From positions 186,001 through 250,000 of the forward strand of contig DASRFA010000027.1 of assembly GCA_035651755.1 (NCBI GenBank): a stretch of 64,000 bases of DNA, in the 5' to 3' direction. The DNA comes from DASRFA01 sp035651755. GTDB taxonomy: Bacteria; Desulfobacterota; Binatia; UBA12015. This document shows positions 51,222 to 60,464 of the stretch, piece after piece. Under the pieces are notes generated by a model that ran no database searches, had not been told where the DNA came from, and saw nothing but the letters and a program-made list of their open reading frames with translations. Position 1 is the first letter of the stretch; every line of letters starts with the position of its first letter. A program made the translations under genes and the position numbers.

Positions 51222-51743
51222 ATGAGGAAGGAGATCGTGTCGGCCGTCGTGGCCGGGATCGTCGCGTTCGGGCTGCCGGCGGCCGGAGTCTCCGTGGCGG
51301 CCGCGCAACCGGGTGCGCCGGGTGACTGCCCGCACGGCGCCTGCGGAATGTCGGGCTCGGGCCGGATGTACGACCCGAAGACGGTGGAGTCCGTCGCAGG
51401 CGAGGTCGTCAAGGTCGAGCGCGTCGCCTGGGAGCAGGGGAGGGGCAAGGGCATGGGCGTCCACCTCGTCGTCAAGACCGACCAGGGCGAGACGATCCCG
51501 GTCCATCTCGGCCCCGCCTGGTACGTCGACAAGCAGGACGTGAAGATCGCCCCCAACGACCATATCCAGGTGAAGGGATCGCGCATCACCTTCCACGGCA
51601 AGCCGGTGATCCTCGCCGCCGAGGTGAAGGACGGCGATCGGACGCTGGTCCTGCGGAACGACGCCGGGATTCCCGCGTGGAGCCGAGGCGGCGGTGGCGG
51701 GCGAGGTGGCCGTCGCGGCACCGCGCCGCCGCCGACGTCCTGA
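51222..51743 (+). CDS. Secreted small OB-fold-like protein
   Basis: 173 residues with a signal peptide (AGVSVAAAQP). The mature part has YDPKTVESVAGEVVKVERV, TDQGETIPVHLGPAWYVD and IQVKGSRITFHGKPVILAAEV, a strand-rich layout like small OB-fold/DNA-binding proteins of this kind. A Gly/Arg-rich tail ends it. Function unknown; short CPHGACG may bind a metal. Same strand as arsR, 243 bases after it; that gap holds no clear gene. Confidence 0.6.
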   Translation: MRKEIVSAVVAGIVAFGLPAAGVSVAAAQPGAPGDCPHGACGMSGSGRMYDPKTVESVAGEVVKVERVAWEQGRGKGMGVHLVVKTDQGETIPVHLGPAWYVDKQDVKIAPNDHIQVKGSRITFHGKPVILAAEVKDGDRTLVLRNDAGIPAWSRGGGGGRGGRRGTAPPPTS

Positions 51744-51781
51744 TCCCTCGGCGAGCCTGATCCCTCGGCGAGCCGGATCCC

Positions 51782-52210
51782 TCATCTCCGAGCGCCGCCG
51801 TGGGGCGGGCTCAGCTCGAAGGCTGCCACGTCTTGGGGCAGGCGGATCCACGGGTGCTTCTCCCGCGTCCAGACGGACTGCTCCGGCTGCGGGAAGGTCG
51901 GGTCCGCGAACGCGCCGACGGCCACGCCCACGAGGTCCGGCATCCGCGCCGGCTCCCAGTAGACGTTCGACCCGCAGCGCGGGCAGAAGTGAAATCGCAC
52001 GGGGAAGCCGCTCGCGGATGAGCGCTCGAAGACCTCCGATGTCCCGCTTCGGACTTCGAACCGGCTGCGCTCGTAGAAGACCGCGACGCTGAACGGGCTG
52101 CCGGTCCGCCGCTGGCATTCACGGCAGTGGCACATCGAGATCTTTCGGGGATCGCCGGAGCAGGCGAGCTCGAGGCTTCCGCAATGGCACCGAGCCGAGC
52201 GCGACTTCAT
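51782..52210 (-). CDS. GFA/CENP-V-like zinc-binding protein
   Basis: 142 residues. The GFA zinc set is complete: CHCGSLEL, CHCRECQRRTGSPF and FCPRCGSNVYWE. The family includes glutathione-dependent formaldehyde-activating enzymes, though most members have unknown substrates. Single gene, convergent with the secreted protein gene at 51222. Confidence 0.88.
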   Translation of the reverse strand: MKSRSARCHCGSLELACSGDPRKISMCHCRECQRRTGSPFSVAVFYERSRFEVRSGTSEVFERSSASGFPVRFHFCPRCGSNVYWEPARMPDLVGVAVGAFADPTFPQPEQSVWTREKHPWIRLPQDVAAFELSPPHGGARR

Positions 52211-52335
52211 GTTCCGTACCTCCCTCTCTTCCGTTTGGGTGGCGGCCCGGTCGACGACACGGTCGCGCAGTGCAATGAATGTCGTAGCGTCAAAGTCGCG
52301 GGGTCGGCACGCGTCGACCCTGCAAGGGGGACATC

Positions 52336-52605
52336 ATGGATGCTCGCAGCAAGAACTTGGCGCGTGTGGCGGTCCTGGCGCTCGTATTCGGCGCCGGCTG
52401 GCTCGGCGGCTCGGCATCACAACAACCCGCATGTGCGCAGATGCCGAGCATGGGCGACGCGATGAAGGCGGCCGAGGGCCAAGGCGGCGCGCTCGGCTCG
52501 GCCGCCAAGCTCGGCACGACGATCACCAGCATGGAGCAAAACGTCCAGGGGCTGCAGAAGGGTCTCGACACGCTGAAGACGATTCAAAAGGCGCTCGGCG
52601 GCTGA
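52336..52605 (+). CDS. Small secreted protein
   Basis: 89 residues with a signal or anchor helix (LARVAVLALVFGAGWLGG) and a helical tail rich in Ala, Gly and Lys (GTTITSMEQNVQGLQKGLDT). GGGGGA precedes the ATG. No family recognised. Convergent with the meaB gene. Confidence 0.5.
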   Translation: MDARSKNLARVAVLALVFGAGWLGGSASQQPACAQMPSMGDAMKAAEGQGGALGSAAKLGTTITSMEQNVQGLQKGLDTLKTIQKALGG

Positions 52606-52624
52606 GCGCGGCGCCCGGCAACCG

Positions 52625-53626
52625 TCACGCCTTCGACCGCGACGACTCCGCGACACCGAGCAGCGTGCGCGCCGCCGCGGTCGGCGTGACCTTGCCCTTC
52701 GCCACCGCGTCCTCGAGCTCCGGCAGCATCCGCCGCACGTCGTCGCGCGCGAGGAACTGCGCGCGCAGCCCCTCCTCGATCATGCTCCAGAGCCACGCGT
52801 GCTGCTGCGAGCGCCGCTTCGTGACGAGCTCGCCCGACTCGGACATCGCGCGGTGGTGCTCCTCGACGAGCTTCCAGACGTCGTCCATGCCGCGCTCCTC
52901 GAGGGCGCTGACCGCGATGACCGGCACCTTCCAGTGCGCGCTCGACGGGCGCAGCAGGTTCAGCGCCGCAGTGTACTCGGCGACCGCGCGCCCCGCGCGC
53001 GCGACGTTGTCGCCGTCGGCCTTGTTGACCGCGATCGCGTCGGCCGACTCGAGGATGCCCTTCTTGATGCCCTGGAGCTCGTCACCGGCTCCCGCGAGCA
53101 TCAGGACGAGGAAGAAGTCGACCATCGACGCGACCGCGACCTCGCTCTGCCCGACGCCGACCGTCTCCACCATCACGACGTCGTAGCCCGCGGCCTCGCA
53201 GACGAGCATCGCCTCGCGCGTCCGGCGCGCGACGCCGCCGAGGGAGCCGCCCGAGGGCGAGGGGCGGATGAACGCCGAAGACGACACGGAGAGCCGCTGC
53301 ATGCGGGTCTTGTCCCCGAGGATGCTGCCGCCCGAGCGTACGCTCGACGGGTCGACCGCGAGCACTGCGACCCGCTTCCCGCTGCCGACGAGGTAGAGCC
53401 CGAATGCCTCGATGAACGTGCTCTTGCCCGCGCCCGGGACTCCGGTGATGCCGACCCGGCGCGCGCGGCCGGTCGACGGCAGCAGCCGTTCGAGCAGTCG
53501 CTGCGCCGCCTCCTGGTGATCCGCCCGCGAGCTCTCGACGAGCGTGATCGCCTTCGCGAGCGCGCGCCGGTCGCCCGCGCGCACACCTTCCGCGATCTTC
53601 TCGACGTCCGTCGGCGACGTCGCCAC
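52625..53626 (-). CDS. meaB: Methylmalonyl-CoA mutase chaperone GTPase MeaB
   Basis: 333 residues. The G1 loop GVPGAGKSTF, VLAVDPSSVRSGGSILGDKTRM, VETVGVGQSE and the NKADGDN G4 motif are MeaB/ArgK signatures. It loads and protects the B12 cofactor of the mutase. It starts 13 bases after the mutase gene, in the same operon. Confidence 0.95.
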   Translation of the reverse strand: MATSPTDVEKIAEGVRAGDRRALAKAITLVESSRADHQEAAQRLLERLLPSTGRARRVGITGVPGAGKSTFIEAFGLYLVGSGKRVAVLAVDPSSVRSGGSILGDKTRMQRLSVSSSAFIRPSPSGGSLGGVARRTREAMLVCEAAGYDVVMVETVGVGQSEVAVASMVDFFLVLMLAGAGDELQGIKKGILESADAIAVNKADGDNVARAGRAVAEYTAALNLLRPSSAHWKVPVIAVSALEERGMDDVWKLVEEHHRAMSESGELVTKRRSQQHAWLWSMIEEGLRAQFLARDDVRRMLPELEDAVAKGKVTPTAAARTLLGVAESSRSKA

Positions 53627-53639
53627 GGAGGATCCGGCG

Positions 53640-55820
53640 TCAAGCGCCGACGGCCGCGCCCGCCGTCTGCTCGTGCGCGCCGTTGATCAGCGACAGGACC
53701 TTGCGCGCTGCGTCCGGCACGTTCGTGCCCGGGCCGAAGATGGCCTTCACGCCCGCCTTCTCGAGCGCGGGGTAGTCCTTCGGCGGGATGATGCCGCCGC
53801 AGGTCACGACGATCTCGCCTGCGCCGAGCTTCCGGAGCTCCGCGACGAGCTGAGGCACGAGCGTCTTGTGGCCGCCCGACTGCGTCGACACGCCGACGAC
53901 GTGCACGTCGTTCTCGACCGCCTGGCGCGCGACCTCCTCCGGCGTCTGGAAGAGCGTCCCGACGTCGACGTCGAAGCCGAGGTCGGCGAACGCGGTCGCG
54001 ATCACCTTCGCGCCGCGATCGTGGCCGTCCTGGCCGACCTTCGCGACCAGCATGCGCGGGCGCCGGCCGTGATCGCGCGCGAACGCGTCGACGTCGCGCC
54101 GGATCGCGCTCCACTGCGCGTCGTCGTGGTACTGGCCGCCGTACACTCCCGTGATCGAGCGGATCTCGGCACGGTAGCGGCCCCACACCTTCTCGAGCGC
54201 CTCCGAGATCTCCCCGACCGTGGCCCGCGCGCGCGCCGCCTCGACCGCGAGCTCGAGCACGTTCGCCTTGGTGTCCCCGCTCGCCGCGACCGCGGTCAGC
54301 GCGTCGAGCGCCGCGCGGCAGCGAGCGGCATCGCGCGTGGCCTTGATCTTCTCGAGCCGCCGGATCTGCGCCTCGCGCACGGCGGTGTTGTCGATCTCGC
54401 GGAGGTCGATCTCGGGCTCCTCCGGCAGCCGGAACTTGTTGACGCCGACGATCACGTCCTCGCCGCGATCCACGCGCGCCTGCCGGCGCGCCGCCGACTC
54501 CTCGATCTGGAGCTTCGGCCAGCCGGCCTCGATCGCCTTGGTCATGCCGCCCATGCGCTCGACCTCGTCGATGAGGCCGATCGCCTTCGCGGCGAGCGCG
54601 TGCGTCAGGGATTCCATGAAGTACGACCCGCCCCAGGGGTCGACGACCTTCGGGATCCCGGTCTCCAGCTGGAGGACGAGCTGCGTGTTGCGCGCGACGC
54701 GCGCCGACGCGTCGGTCGGAAGCGCGAGCGCCTCGTCGAAGGAATTCGTGTGGAGGCTCTGCGTGCCGCCCATGACGGCGGCCATCGCCTCGACGGTGGT
54801 GCGGATGATGTTGTTGAACGGGTCCTGCTCGGTGAGGCTCGCGCCCGAGGTCTGGCAGTGCGTCCGGAGCATGAGCGAATTCTGCTGCTTCGGCGAGAAG
54901 TGCTTCTTCATCATCGTCGCCCAGAGGAGCCGGGCGGCGCGCAGCTTCGCGACCTCCATGTAGAAGCTCATCCCGATCGCGAAGAAGAACGAGAGTCGCC
55001 CCGCGAACGCGTCGACGTCGAGCCCCTTCGAGAGCGCGGCTCGCACGTACTCGAGGCCGTCGGCGATCGTGAACGCGAGCTCCTGGTCGCACGTCGCTCC
55101 AGCTTCCTGCATGTGGTAGCCGGAGATCGAGATCGAGTTGAACTTCGGCATCTCGCGCGACGTGTACTCGATGATGTCGGCGACGATCCGCATCGAGGGT
55201 CCGGGTGGGTAGATGTAGGTGTTCCGGACCATGAACTCCTTCAGGATGTCGTTCTGGATCGTTCCGGTGAGCCTCGCGCGCGGGACACCCTGCTCCTCGC
55301 CGGCGACGATGAAGCTCGCGAGCACCGGCAGGACGGCGCCGTTCATCGTCATCGAGACCGACATCTTGTCGAGCGGGACGCCGTCGAAGAGGATCTTCAT
55401 GTCCTCGACGGAGTCGATCGCGACCCCCGCCTTGCCGACGTCGCCGACGACGCGCGGGTGGTCGGAGTCGTAGCCGCGGTGGGTCGCGAGGTCGAAGGCT
55501 ACCGAGAGGCCCATCTGCCCGGCGGCGAGGTTCGCGCGGTAGAACGCGTTCGACTCCTCGGCAGTCGAGAAGCCGGCGTACTGCCGGATCGTCCACGGCT
55601 GGCCGGCGTACATGGTCGCGCGCGGGCCGCGGAGGAACGGGAAGTCGCCCGGGATGGAATCGATGAAGTCGAGGCTCGCGACGTCGGCGCGCGTGTAGAG
55701 CGGCTTCACGTCGATCCCCTCGGGGGTGTGCCAGATGAGCCCGTCCGGGTCGGCGCCCTTCCGCTCCTTGGCGGCGAGCTCCCGCCAGCGCTTCAGATCA
55801 GCGGCGTCGTTCGTCGGCAT
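53640..55820 (-). CDS. Methylmalonyl-CoA mutase, B12-dependent
   Basis: 726 residues. Interconverts (R)-methylmalonyl-CoA and succinyl-CoA. The N-terminal TIM barrel has GQPWTIRQYAGFSTAEESN and DLATHRGYDSDHP. The C-terminal B12 domain has the DXHXXG motif (VGQDGHDRGAKV) and GVSTQSGGH. Large catalytic subunit alone, of the length seen in single-chain or homodimeric mutases. Links propionyl-CoA from odd-chain or branched lipids to the TCA cycle. Confidence 0.95.
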   Translation of the reverse strand: MPTNDAADLKRWRELAAKERKGADPDGLIWHTPEGIDVKPLYTRADVASLDFIDSIPGDFPFLRGPRATMYAGQPWTIRQYAGFSTAEESNAFYRANLAAGQMGLSVAFDLATHRGYDSDHPRVVGDVGKAGVAIDSVEDMKILFDGVPLDKMSVSMTMNGAVLPVLASFIVAGEEQGVPRARLTGTIQNDILKEFMVRNTYIYPPGPSMRIVADIIEYTSREMPKFNSISISGYHMQEAGATCDQELAFTIADGLEYVRAALSKGLDVDAFAGRLSFFFAIGMSFYMEVAKLRAARLLWATMMKKHFSPKQQNSLMLRTHCQTSGASLTEQDPFNNIIRTTVEAMAAVMGGTQSLHTNSFDEALALPTDASARVARNTQLVLQLETGIPKVVDPWGGSYFMESLTHALAAKAIGLIDEVERMGGMTKAIEAGWPKLQIEESAARRQARVDRGEDVIVGVNKFRLPEEPEIDLREIDNTAVREAQIRRLEKIKATRDAARCRAALDALTAVAASGDTKANVLELAVEAARARATVGEISEALEKVWGRYRAEIRSITGVYGGQYHDDAQWSAIRRDVDAFARDHGRRPRMLVAKVGQDGHDRGAKVIATAFADLGFDVDVGTLFQTPEEVARQAVENDVHVVGVSTQSGGHKTLVPQLVAELRKLGAGEIVVTCGGIIPPKDYPALEKAGVKAIFGPGTNVPDAARKVLSLINGAHEQTAGAAVGA

Positions 55821-55936
55821 GGGCCTGAAACATAAGCGTTTTCAAGCCTCATTCAAACGACGGATCGACCGCCGCCCGGCGCCAGGCCGGGCGGCGATCT
55901 CCATGGCTGGACGAGTCGGCCGTGTGCGGCCGAGGA

Positions 55937-56116
55937 CTAATCGCCGGCGTCGTGCTTGGTGATGTCGACGTCCACCTTCTTCTCGACCGAAGCCGTCGGG
56001 CCCGGGCCGGGGCCGTGGCCGGTGCGGAAGACCGTGAAGAACACGAAGAGCGCGACGAGAACGAGGACGACGATCGCGACGATCGCCGTGGGGTTCCCTT
56101 CACCTCGCTGGTTCAT
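55937..56116 (-). CDS. Small single-pass membrane protein
   Basis: 59 residues: one helix (AIVAIVVLVLVALFVFFTVF) and a charged, Gly/Pro tail ending KKVDVDITKHDAGD. AGGAGG precedes the ATG. No family recognised; strand and spacing separate it from the mutase gene by 116 bases. Confidence 0.6.
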   Translation of the reverse strand: MNQRGEGNPTAIVAIVVLVLVALFVFFTVFRTGHGPGPGPTASVEKKVDVDITKHDAGD

Positions 56117-56323
56117 GCTGCCTCCTTCGTTCGGTGGGGCGGACGGGCCGCCTCGAGCGTCGGGTGCGGAGACAGCAGCAGCCGTGCCAGGGCCGGGTCC
56201 GACCGCAGGGTCGCGTTTCGCCGACCGCAGCGGCCGCCGGAGACCCACGTCTTACAACACGCGGTGCAGGGGCTACCTGTGATTGCATTGCGTCCACGCC
56301 GCGGCGCGGCGTAGAGGTGCCGG

Positions 56324-56629
56324 ATGATCATCGTATCGGTCGAAGCGGTCGTCGATCCCGGGGCCGTCGAGCGCGTGCGCGAGGCCCTGCGCGCGATGGA
56401 GAAGGCGTCGCGCGCAGAGGAAGGCTGCCTCACTTACGCGTTCTCCGTCGACATCACCGATCCGAGCACGGTGCGCATCAGCGAGCGCTGGCGGTCCATG
56501 GACGACCTTCGCATCCACTTCGCGACGCCCCACATGGCGGAGTTCCAGAAGGCGATCGCCGCTCTCTCGCCGACGAAGCTCGACATCAAGGCGTTCGAGG
56601 TCGCCCGCGAGGTCGCGCTGCCGAGCTGA
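56324..56629 (+). CDS. ABM-domain (antibiotic biosynthesis monooxygenase-like) protein
   Basis: 101 residues, a single dimeric alpha-beta barrel unit: MIIVSVEAVVDPGAVERV, EEGCLTYAFSVDI and ISERWRSMDDLRIHFATPHM are typical. Cofactor-free quinone or polyketide monooxygenases and heme-degrading enzymes share the fold. Function not predicted. Confidence 0.85.
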   Translation: MIIVSVEAVVDPGAVERVREALRAMEKASRAEEGCLTYAFSVDITDPSTVRISERWRSMDDLRIHFATPHMAEFQKAIAALSPTKLDIKAFEVAREVALPS

Positions 56630-56653
56630 CCGGCGACCGCCGCGCGCGGATGC

Positions 56654-57799
56654 TCACGGGCCGATGTCCTGCAGCCACCCGCCGTCGGGATAGAACTGGC
56701 CGGTGAGGAAGTTGACGATCCCCATCCTGATGAGCGGTCCGTAGACGGGGTTCGCCCAGCGCTGCTCGCCGTACGAGGCCGGCCCGTAAGCCGTGCTGAT
56801 CTGCGGTCCGCCGTGGAACGTGAACGTCCCGCTCCCGTCGCTCGAGGGGTAGTTTCCGGAGTGCTCCCTGCGGTCGATCGCGCTCCACGGACCGGTGATG
56901 TGGCCGAAGCCGCCGGTCAGCGGCGAGAAGTTGCCGTAGAATAGGCTCGACGGGTCCGTCTTCGTGCAGCGCGCGATCGGCCCGAAATTCGTCGGGAAGA
57001 GATTCCCGCACCACGAGGTCTCGGTCGACGACTTGCCCATCTCCTGCACGTCCGCGCCGCCGAAGTGGAGGACGCGCGTCCAGGACGGGCAGTCGCCGCC
57101 GCTCACGTCCTGGCTCCGAGCCGAGAGGTGGACGCCGTCGTTGTTCGCCGTCGGGAACTTCCACTGCACCCGCGACCAGCCGATGCCCGAGCATGCCGAA
57201 GGGGCGGCGTTGAAGCGCTCCGTCCACGACACGAGCGGATGCAGCCCGCCCCAGGAAAGCGGCACCCGGAGCTGACCGACGTAATTCTCGACGCCGGTCG
57301 CCATGTCCTTGACCCAGGCGCCGTACCACTTGCCCTGCGAGTCCGTCGTGAGGACCCACACGCGCAGCCGGTACTCGTGACCGACGACCCAGTTGTACGG
57401 GTCGATCCGGCACGTGTGGAAAGGCGTGCCGAGCTCCGTGCCCGACCCGCAGTTCGGTCCGTCGTGCCCGTTCGCGTTGAAGATCGAGTAGAGCATGATC
57501 TTGGTGTCGTTGGGCGCGGATCCGATCTGAAGGCCGACGTAGCCGCCGTCCCCGCCGTCGAAGCCGAACTGATGCGCCCAGAACCGGTGGATGCCGGCGT
57601 CGTGGCCGAGGACCGTCAAGCTCTGGTCGAGGTTCCAGAACCCCGACGAGGGAAACGACCACCACGAGTACGGCCCGTTGACCGTCACCGCCTTCGCCGG
57701 CGGTGCGAGCGTCAAGAACGCGAGGGCGGCGATGGCCGCCGTGACACCTGGGGCGCGGCAAAGACGTGCCGCCCGCGGGAACGGTCTCCGTGAGCCCAT
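56654..57799 (-). CDS. Secreted protein, DUF3472-like
   Basis: 381 residues with a signal peptide ending APPAKAV. HRFWAHQFGFDGGDGGYVGLQ and the strand-rich body with repeated W and G resemble DUF3472-type carbohydrate-associated proteins. Several cysteine pairs suggest disulfides. Function unknown; may bind or degrade polysaccharide. Upstream is a 255-base gap before the FG-GAP gene. Confidence 0.55.
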   Translation of the reverse strand: MGSRRPFPRAARLCRAPGVTAAIAALAFLTLAPPAKAVTVNGPYSWWSFPSSGFWNLDQSLTVLGHDAGIHRFWAHQFGFDGGDGGYVGLQIGSAPNDTKIMLYSIFNANGHDGPNCGSGTELGTPFHTCRIDPYNWVVGHEYRLRVWVLTTDSQGKWYGAWVKDMATGVENYVGQLRVPLSWGGLHPLVSWTERFNAAPSACSGIGWSRVQWKFPTANNDGVHLSARSQDVSGGDCPSWTRVLHFGGADVQEMGKSSTETSWCGNLFPTNFGPIARCTKTDPSSLFYGNFSPLTGGFGHITGPWSAIDRREHSGNYPSSDGSGTFTFHGGPQISTAYGPASYGEQRWANPVYGPLIRMGIVNFLTGQFYPDGGWLQDIGP

Positions 57800-58054
57800 C
57801 GTGACCTCCCTTTTCGTGCGCGCCGCGGCGCGCCGGCGTCAAGCTACGAGGCCAGTCATGCGCCGCATCCGAGCGAGCGTCAAGTGGTCCGGAAGTTTTG
57901 TCGCTCGATTCTCGAAGTGGAGGTGCTCGCGATCGCAGAGGCTTGACTCTCGGCGCGCGACCGCAGTAACGCCAGCGCGGGGGCTCGCGCGCGGATCTGC
58001 CGCGGATGGCCTCCCTCGACCACGTCCCCCGTCGGGGCGCCGGAGGACACCGCA

Positions 58055-60412
58055 ATGAATCGATCGCCGCTCGGCGCCGTCGTTTTTTTCGTCTCGCTGC
58101 TCGTGGCCGCGTCTGCCGGAACCGCGAGCGCGCAGATCCACGTCGTCTCGACGACGCCCGCCGTCAACGCGAACGTCCCGGTCACGTCGACGGTCTCGGT
58201 CGAGTTCGATCGACCGCTCGATACCGCGACCGTCACCGTCGACTCGTTCCGCGTCTTCGGCCGGGGCAGCGGCGCGGCGCGCGGCGTGTACTCGTTCTCG
58301 AACGGCAACAGGACCGTCACGCTCGCGCCGGACCACCCGTTCTCGGCCGGCGAGCTCGTCTACGTGAATCTCTCGCACGCGATCGCCGGCGCCGACGCGA
58401 CGATGCTGCGCTCGGCCGGCTACGCGTTCCAGTTCGGGACCGTGACGCAGCCGTCGCCCGGCACGTTCCAGCAGATCGACAACTTCACGAACCGCTCGAA
58501 CCCGTCGATCAACACCCGCATCTACGGCGCCGCCGCGACCGACCTCGACGGCGACGGCTACCTCGACCTCGCGACCGTGAACGAGGACAGCGAGGACGTG
58601 CGCGTCTTCCTGAATCTCGGCGACGGCAGCGGCCACTTCGGCCCGATGTTCCCGCGCGAGCCGGTCGGCGCGGAGTCGAGCCCGAACGAGCAGGCGGACT
58701 TCGACAACGACGGCAACACCGATCTCGGCGTCGGCGCGGCGACCGACAGCGTCGTGAACGTCCTCCTCGGCGCCGGCGACGGCACCTTCGCGTCGAACCA
58801 GGAGATCGCGGTCGGCTTTCAGGCGCACGGCATCGTGCCGATCGACGTCGACGGCGACGGCGACCTCGACATCGTCAACTGCAACGTCGGCAGCAACGAC
58901 CTCTCGCTCATGATCAACGACGGCGCCGGGCACTTCGGAGCCCCGAGCTTCTTCGAGGCGGGCGTGAACGGCGAGTACGGCCTCGCGTACGCCGACATGA
59001 ACCGCGACGGCATCACCGACCTGGTCGTCGGCGGCCGCGATGGAAGCCAGATCCGGACGCTGCTCGGGAACGGCAACGGAACGTTCACGGGCGCCGGACC
59101 CGCGCAGTCGACCGGCGGCACCACCTGGGTGGTCGTCCTCGGCGACGTGAACGGGGACGGCGACCTCGACGCCGTCACCGCCAACGACGGCTCGAACAAC
59201 CTCGGCATCCTCATCGGGAAGGGCGACGGCACGTTCGACCCGGTCGTGAACATCAACGTCGGCGCGCACGTCCCTTCGGTCGACCTCGGCGACCTCGACG
59301 GCGACGGCGACCTCGACATCGTCGCCTCGAGCTTCGGCGGCGGCTTCTGGCGCCGCTTCGCGAACGACGGAGCCGGGAACTTCACCTTCGTCGAGAACAT
59401 CATCGCGCCGTCCAACCCCTCGTGCTCGATCCTCTTCGACTTCGACAACGACGGCGACCTCGACATGGCGCTGACCGACGAGATCGCAGACCGCGTCGTG
59501 CTCATGCAGAACGAGGGCAACGGCAGCGGGCCGAGCTCGATCTGCCCGCCCGCCCCGTCGCTCTGCCGCGAGCCGATCCTCGCGGGCAAGTCGAAGCTCA
59601 CGCTGGTCGACAAGTCGCCGGACGACCGCGACCGCCTCACCTGGAGCTGGACGCGCGGCAGCGCGACCGCGAAGCCGGAGTTCGGCGATCCGCTCTCGAC
59701 CGAAGGCTACGAGCTCTGCCTCTACCAGGACGGCGCGCTCGTCGAGAGCCATCGCATCCCCGCCGGAACGACGTGCGCCGGCCTCCCGTGCTGGCGGGAC
59801 GTGCCGCATGCGTTCGCCTATCGCGACCGCGACCTGACGCCGGACGGCGTGCAGACCGCCAAGCTCACCGAAGGCGCGGAAGGGAAGGCGACCATCAAGC
59901 TCGCCGCGAAGGGCGAGCGCCTGCATCCGACCGACCCGAGCTCGCTCTCGGGGACGCTCGACGTCCAGCTCCACAAGACGTCGGGCGGCGCGTGCTGGGG
60001 CGCGCGCTTCTCGCCGCCCTACCGGAAGAACGACGGCCAGACGCTCATCGCGCTCTCCGATCGCCTCCCGCCGTCGTGGGCGGCGATCCATGCGCGCATC
60101 GGCGGCGTCTGCGCGGGCTGCCACGGCGCCAGCGGCGGCCTCGGCGGCTTCGCGAGCTGCAGTACCGCGTACGCGAGCCTGGTGAACGTCGCGAGCACCG
60201 AGCTGACCTCGATGGACCGCGTCGAGCCGGGCGACCCGGCGACGAGCTGGGTCATGCACAAGCTCGACGGCACGCAGGACTGGTTCGACGCGCAGTGCCA
60301 GGGGATGTTCTGCGGCTCGCGCATGCCGCTCGGCGGCCCGTACCTCTCGCTGGTCACGCGCGACGCGATCCGCACCTGGATCACGAACGGCGCGCTGAAC
60401 GACTGCCCGTGA
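58055..60412 (+). CDS. FG-GAP repeat protein with N-terminal Big_5-like and C-terminal cytochrome c-like domain
   Basis: 785 residues. Signal peptide to ASAQ, then an Ig-like domain (VVSTTPAVNANVPVTSTVSV) and about seven FG-GAP repeats with calcium motifs such as DLDGDGYLDLA, DVDGDGDLDIV, DVNGDGDLDAV and DLDGDGDLDIV (about residues 150-490). The C-terminal about 280 residues carry a heme c motif C-A-G-C-H (Cys686, Cys689, His690) with a later Met (GSRMPLGG). So it is a surface or periplasmic adhesion-like propeller fused to a cytochrome c module. Confidence 0.85.
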   Translation: MNRSPLGAVVFFVSLLVAASAGTASAQIHVVSTTPAVNANVPVTSTVSVEFDRPLDTATVTVDSFRVFGRGSGAARGVYSFSNGNRTVTLAPDHPFSAGELVYVNLSHAIAGADATMLRSAGYAFQFGTVTQPSPGTFQQIDNFTNRSNPSINTRIYGAAATDLDGDGYLDLATVNEDSEDVRVFLNLGDGSGHFGPMFPREPVGAESSPNEQADFDNDGNTDLGVGAATDSVVNVLLGAGDGTFASNQEIAVGFQAHGIVPIDVDGDGDLDIVNCNVGSNDLSLMINDGAGHFGAPSFFEAGVNGEYGLAYADMNRDGITDLVVGGRDGSQIRTLLGNGNGTFTGAGPAQSTGGTTWVVVLGDVNGDGDLDAVTANDGSNNLGILIGKGDGTFDPVVNINVGAHVPSVDLGDLDGDGDLDIVASSFGGGFWRRFANDGAGNFTFVENIIAPSNPSCSILFDFDNDGDLDMALTDEIADRVVLMQNEGNGSGPSSICPPAPSLCREPILAGKSKLTLVDKSPDDRDRLTWSWTRGSATAKPEFGDPLSTEGYELCLYQDGALVESHRIPAGTTCAGLPCWRDVPHAFAYRDRDLTPDGVQTAKLTEGAEGKATIKLAAKGERLHPTDPSSLSGTLDVQLHKTSGGACWGARFSPPYRKNDGQTLIALSDRLPPSWAAIHARIGGVCAGCHGASGGLGGFASCSTAYASLVNVASTELTSMDRVEPGDPATSWVMHKLDGTQDWFDAQCQGMFCGSRMPLGGPYLSLVTRDAIRTWITNGALNDCP

Positions 60413-60464
60413 CCGTCGCCATCGCACCTCGAGCGGAAGGCGCGTTGTCAGCGCCTCCGCTCGT

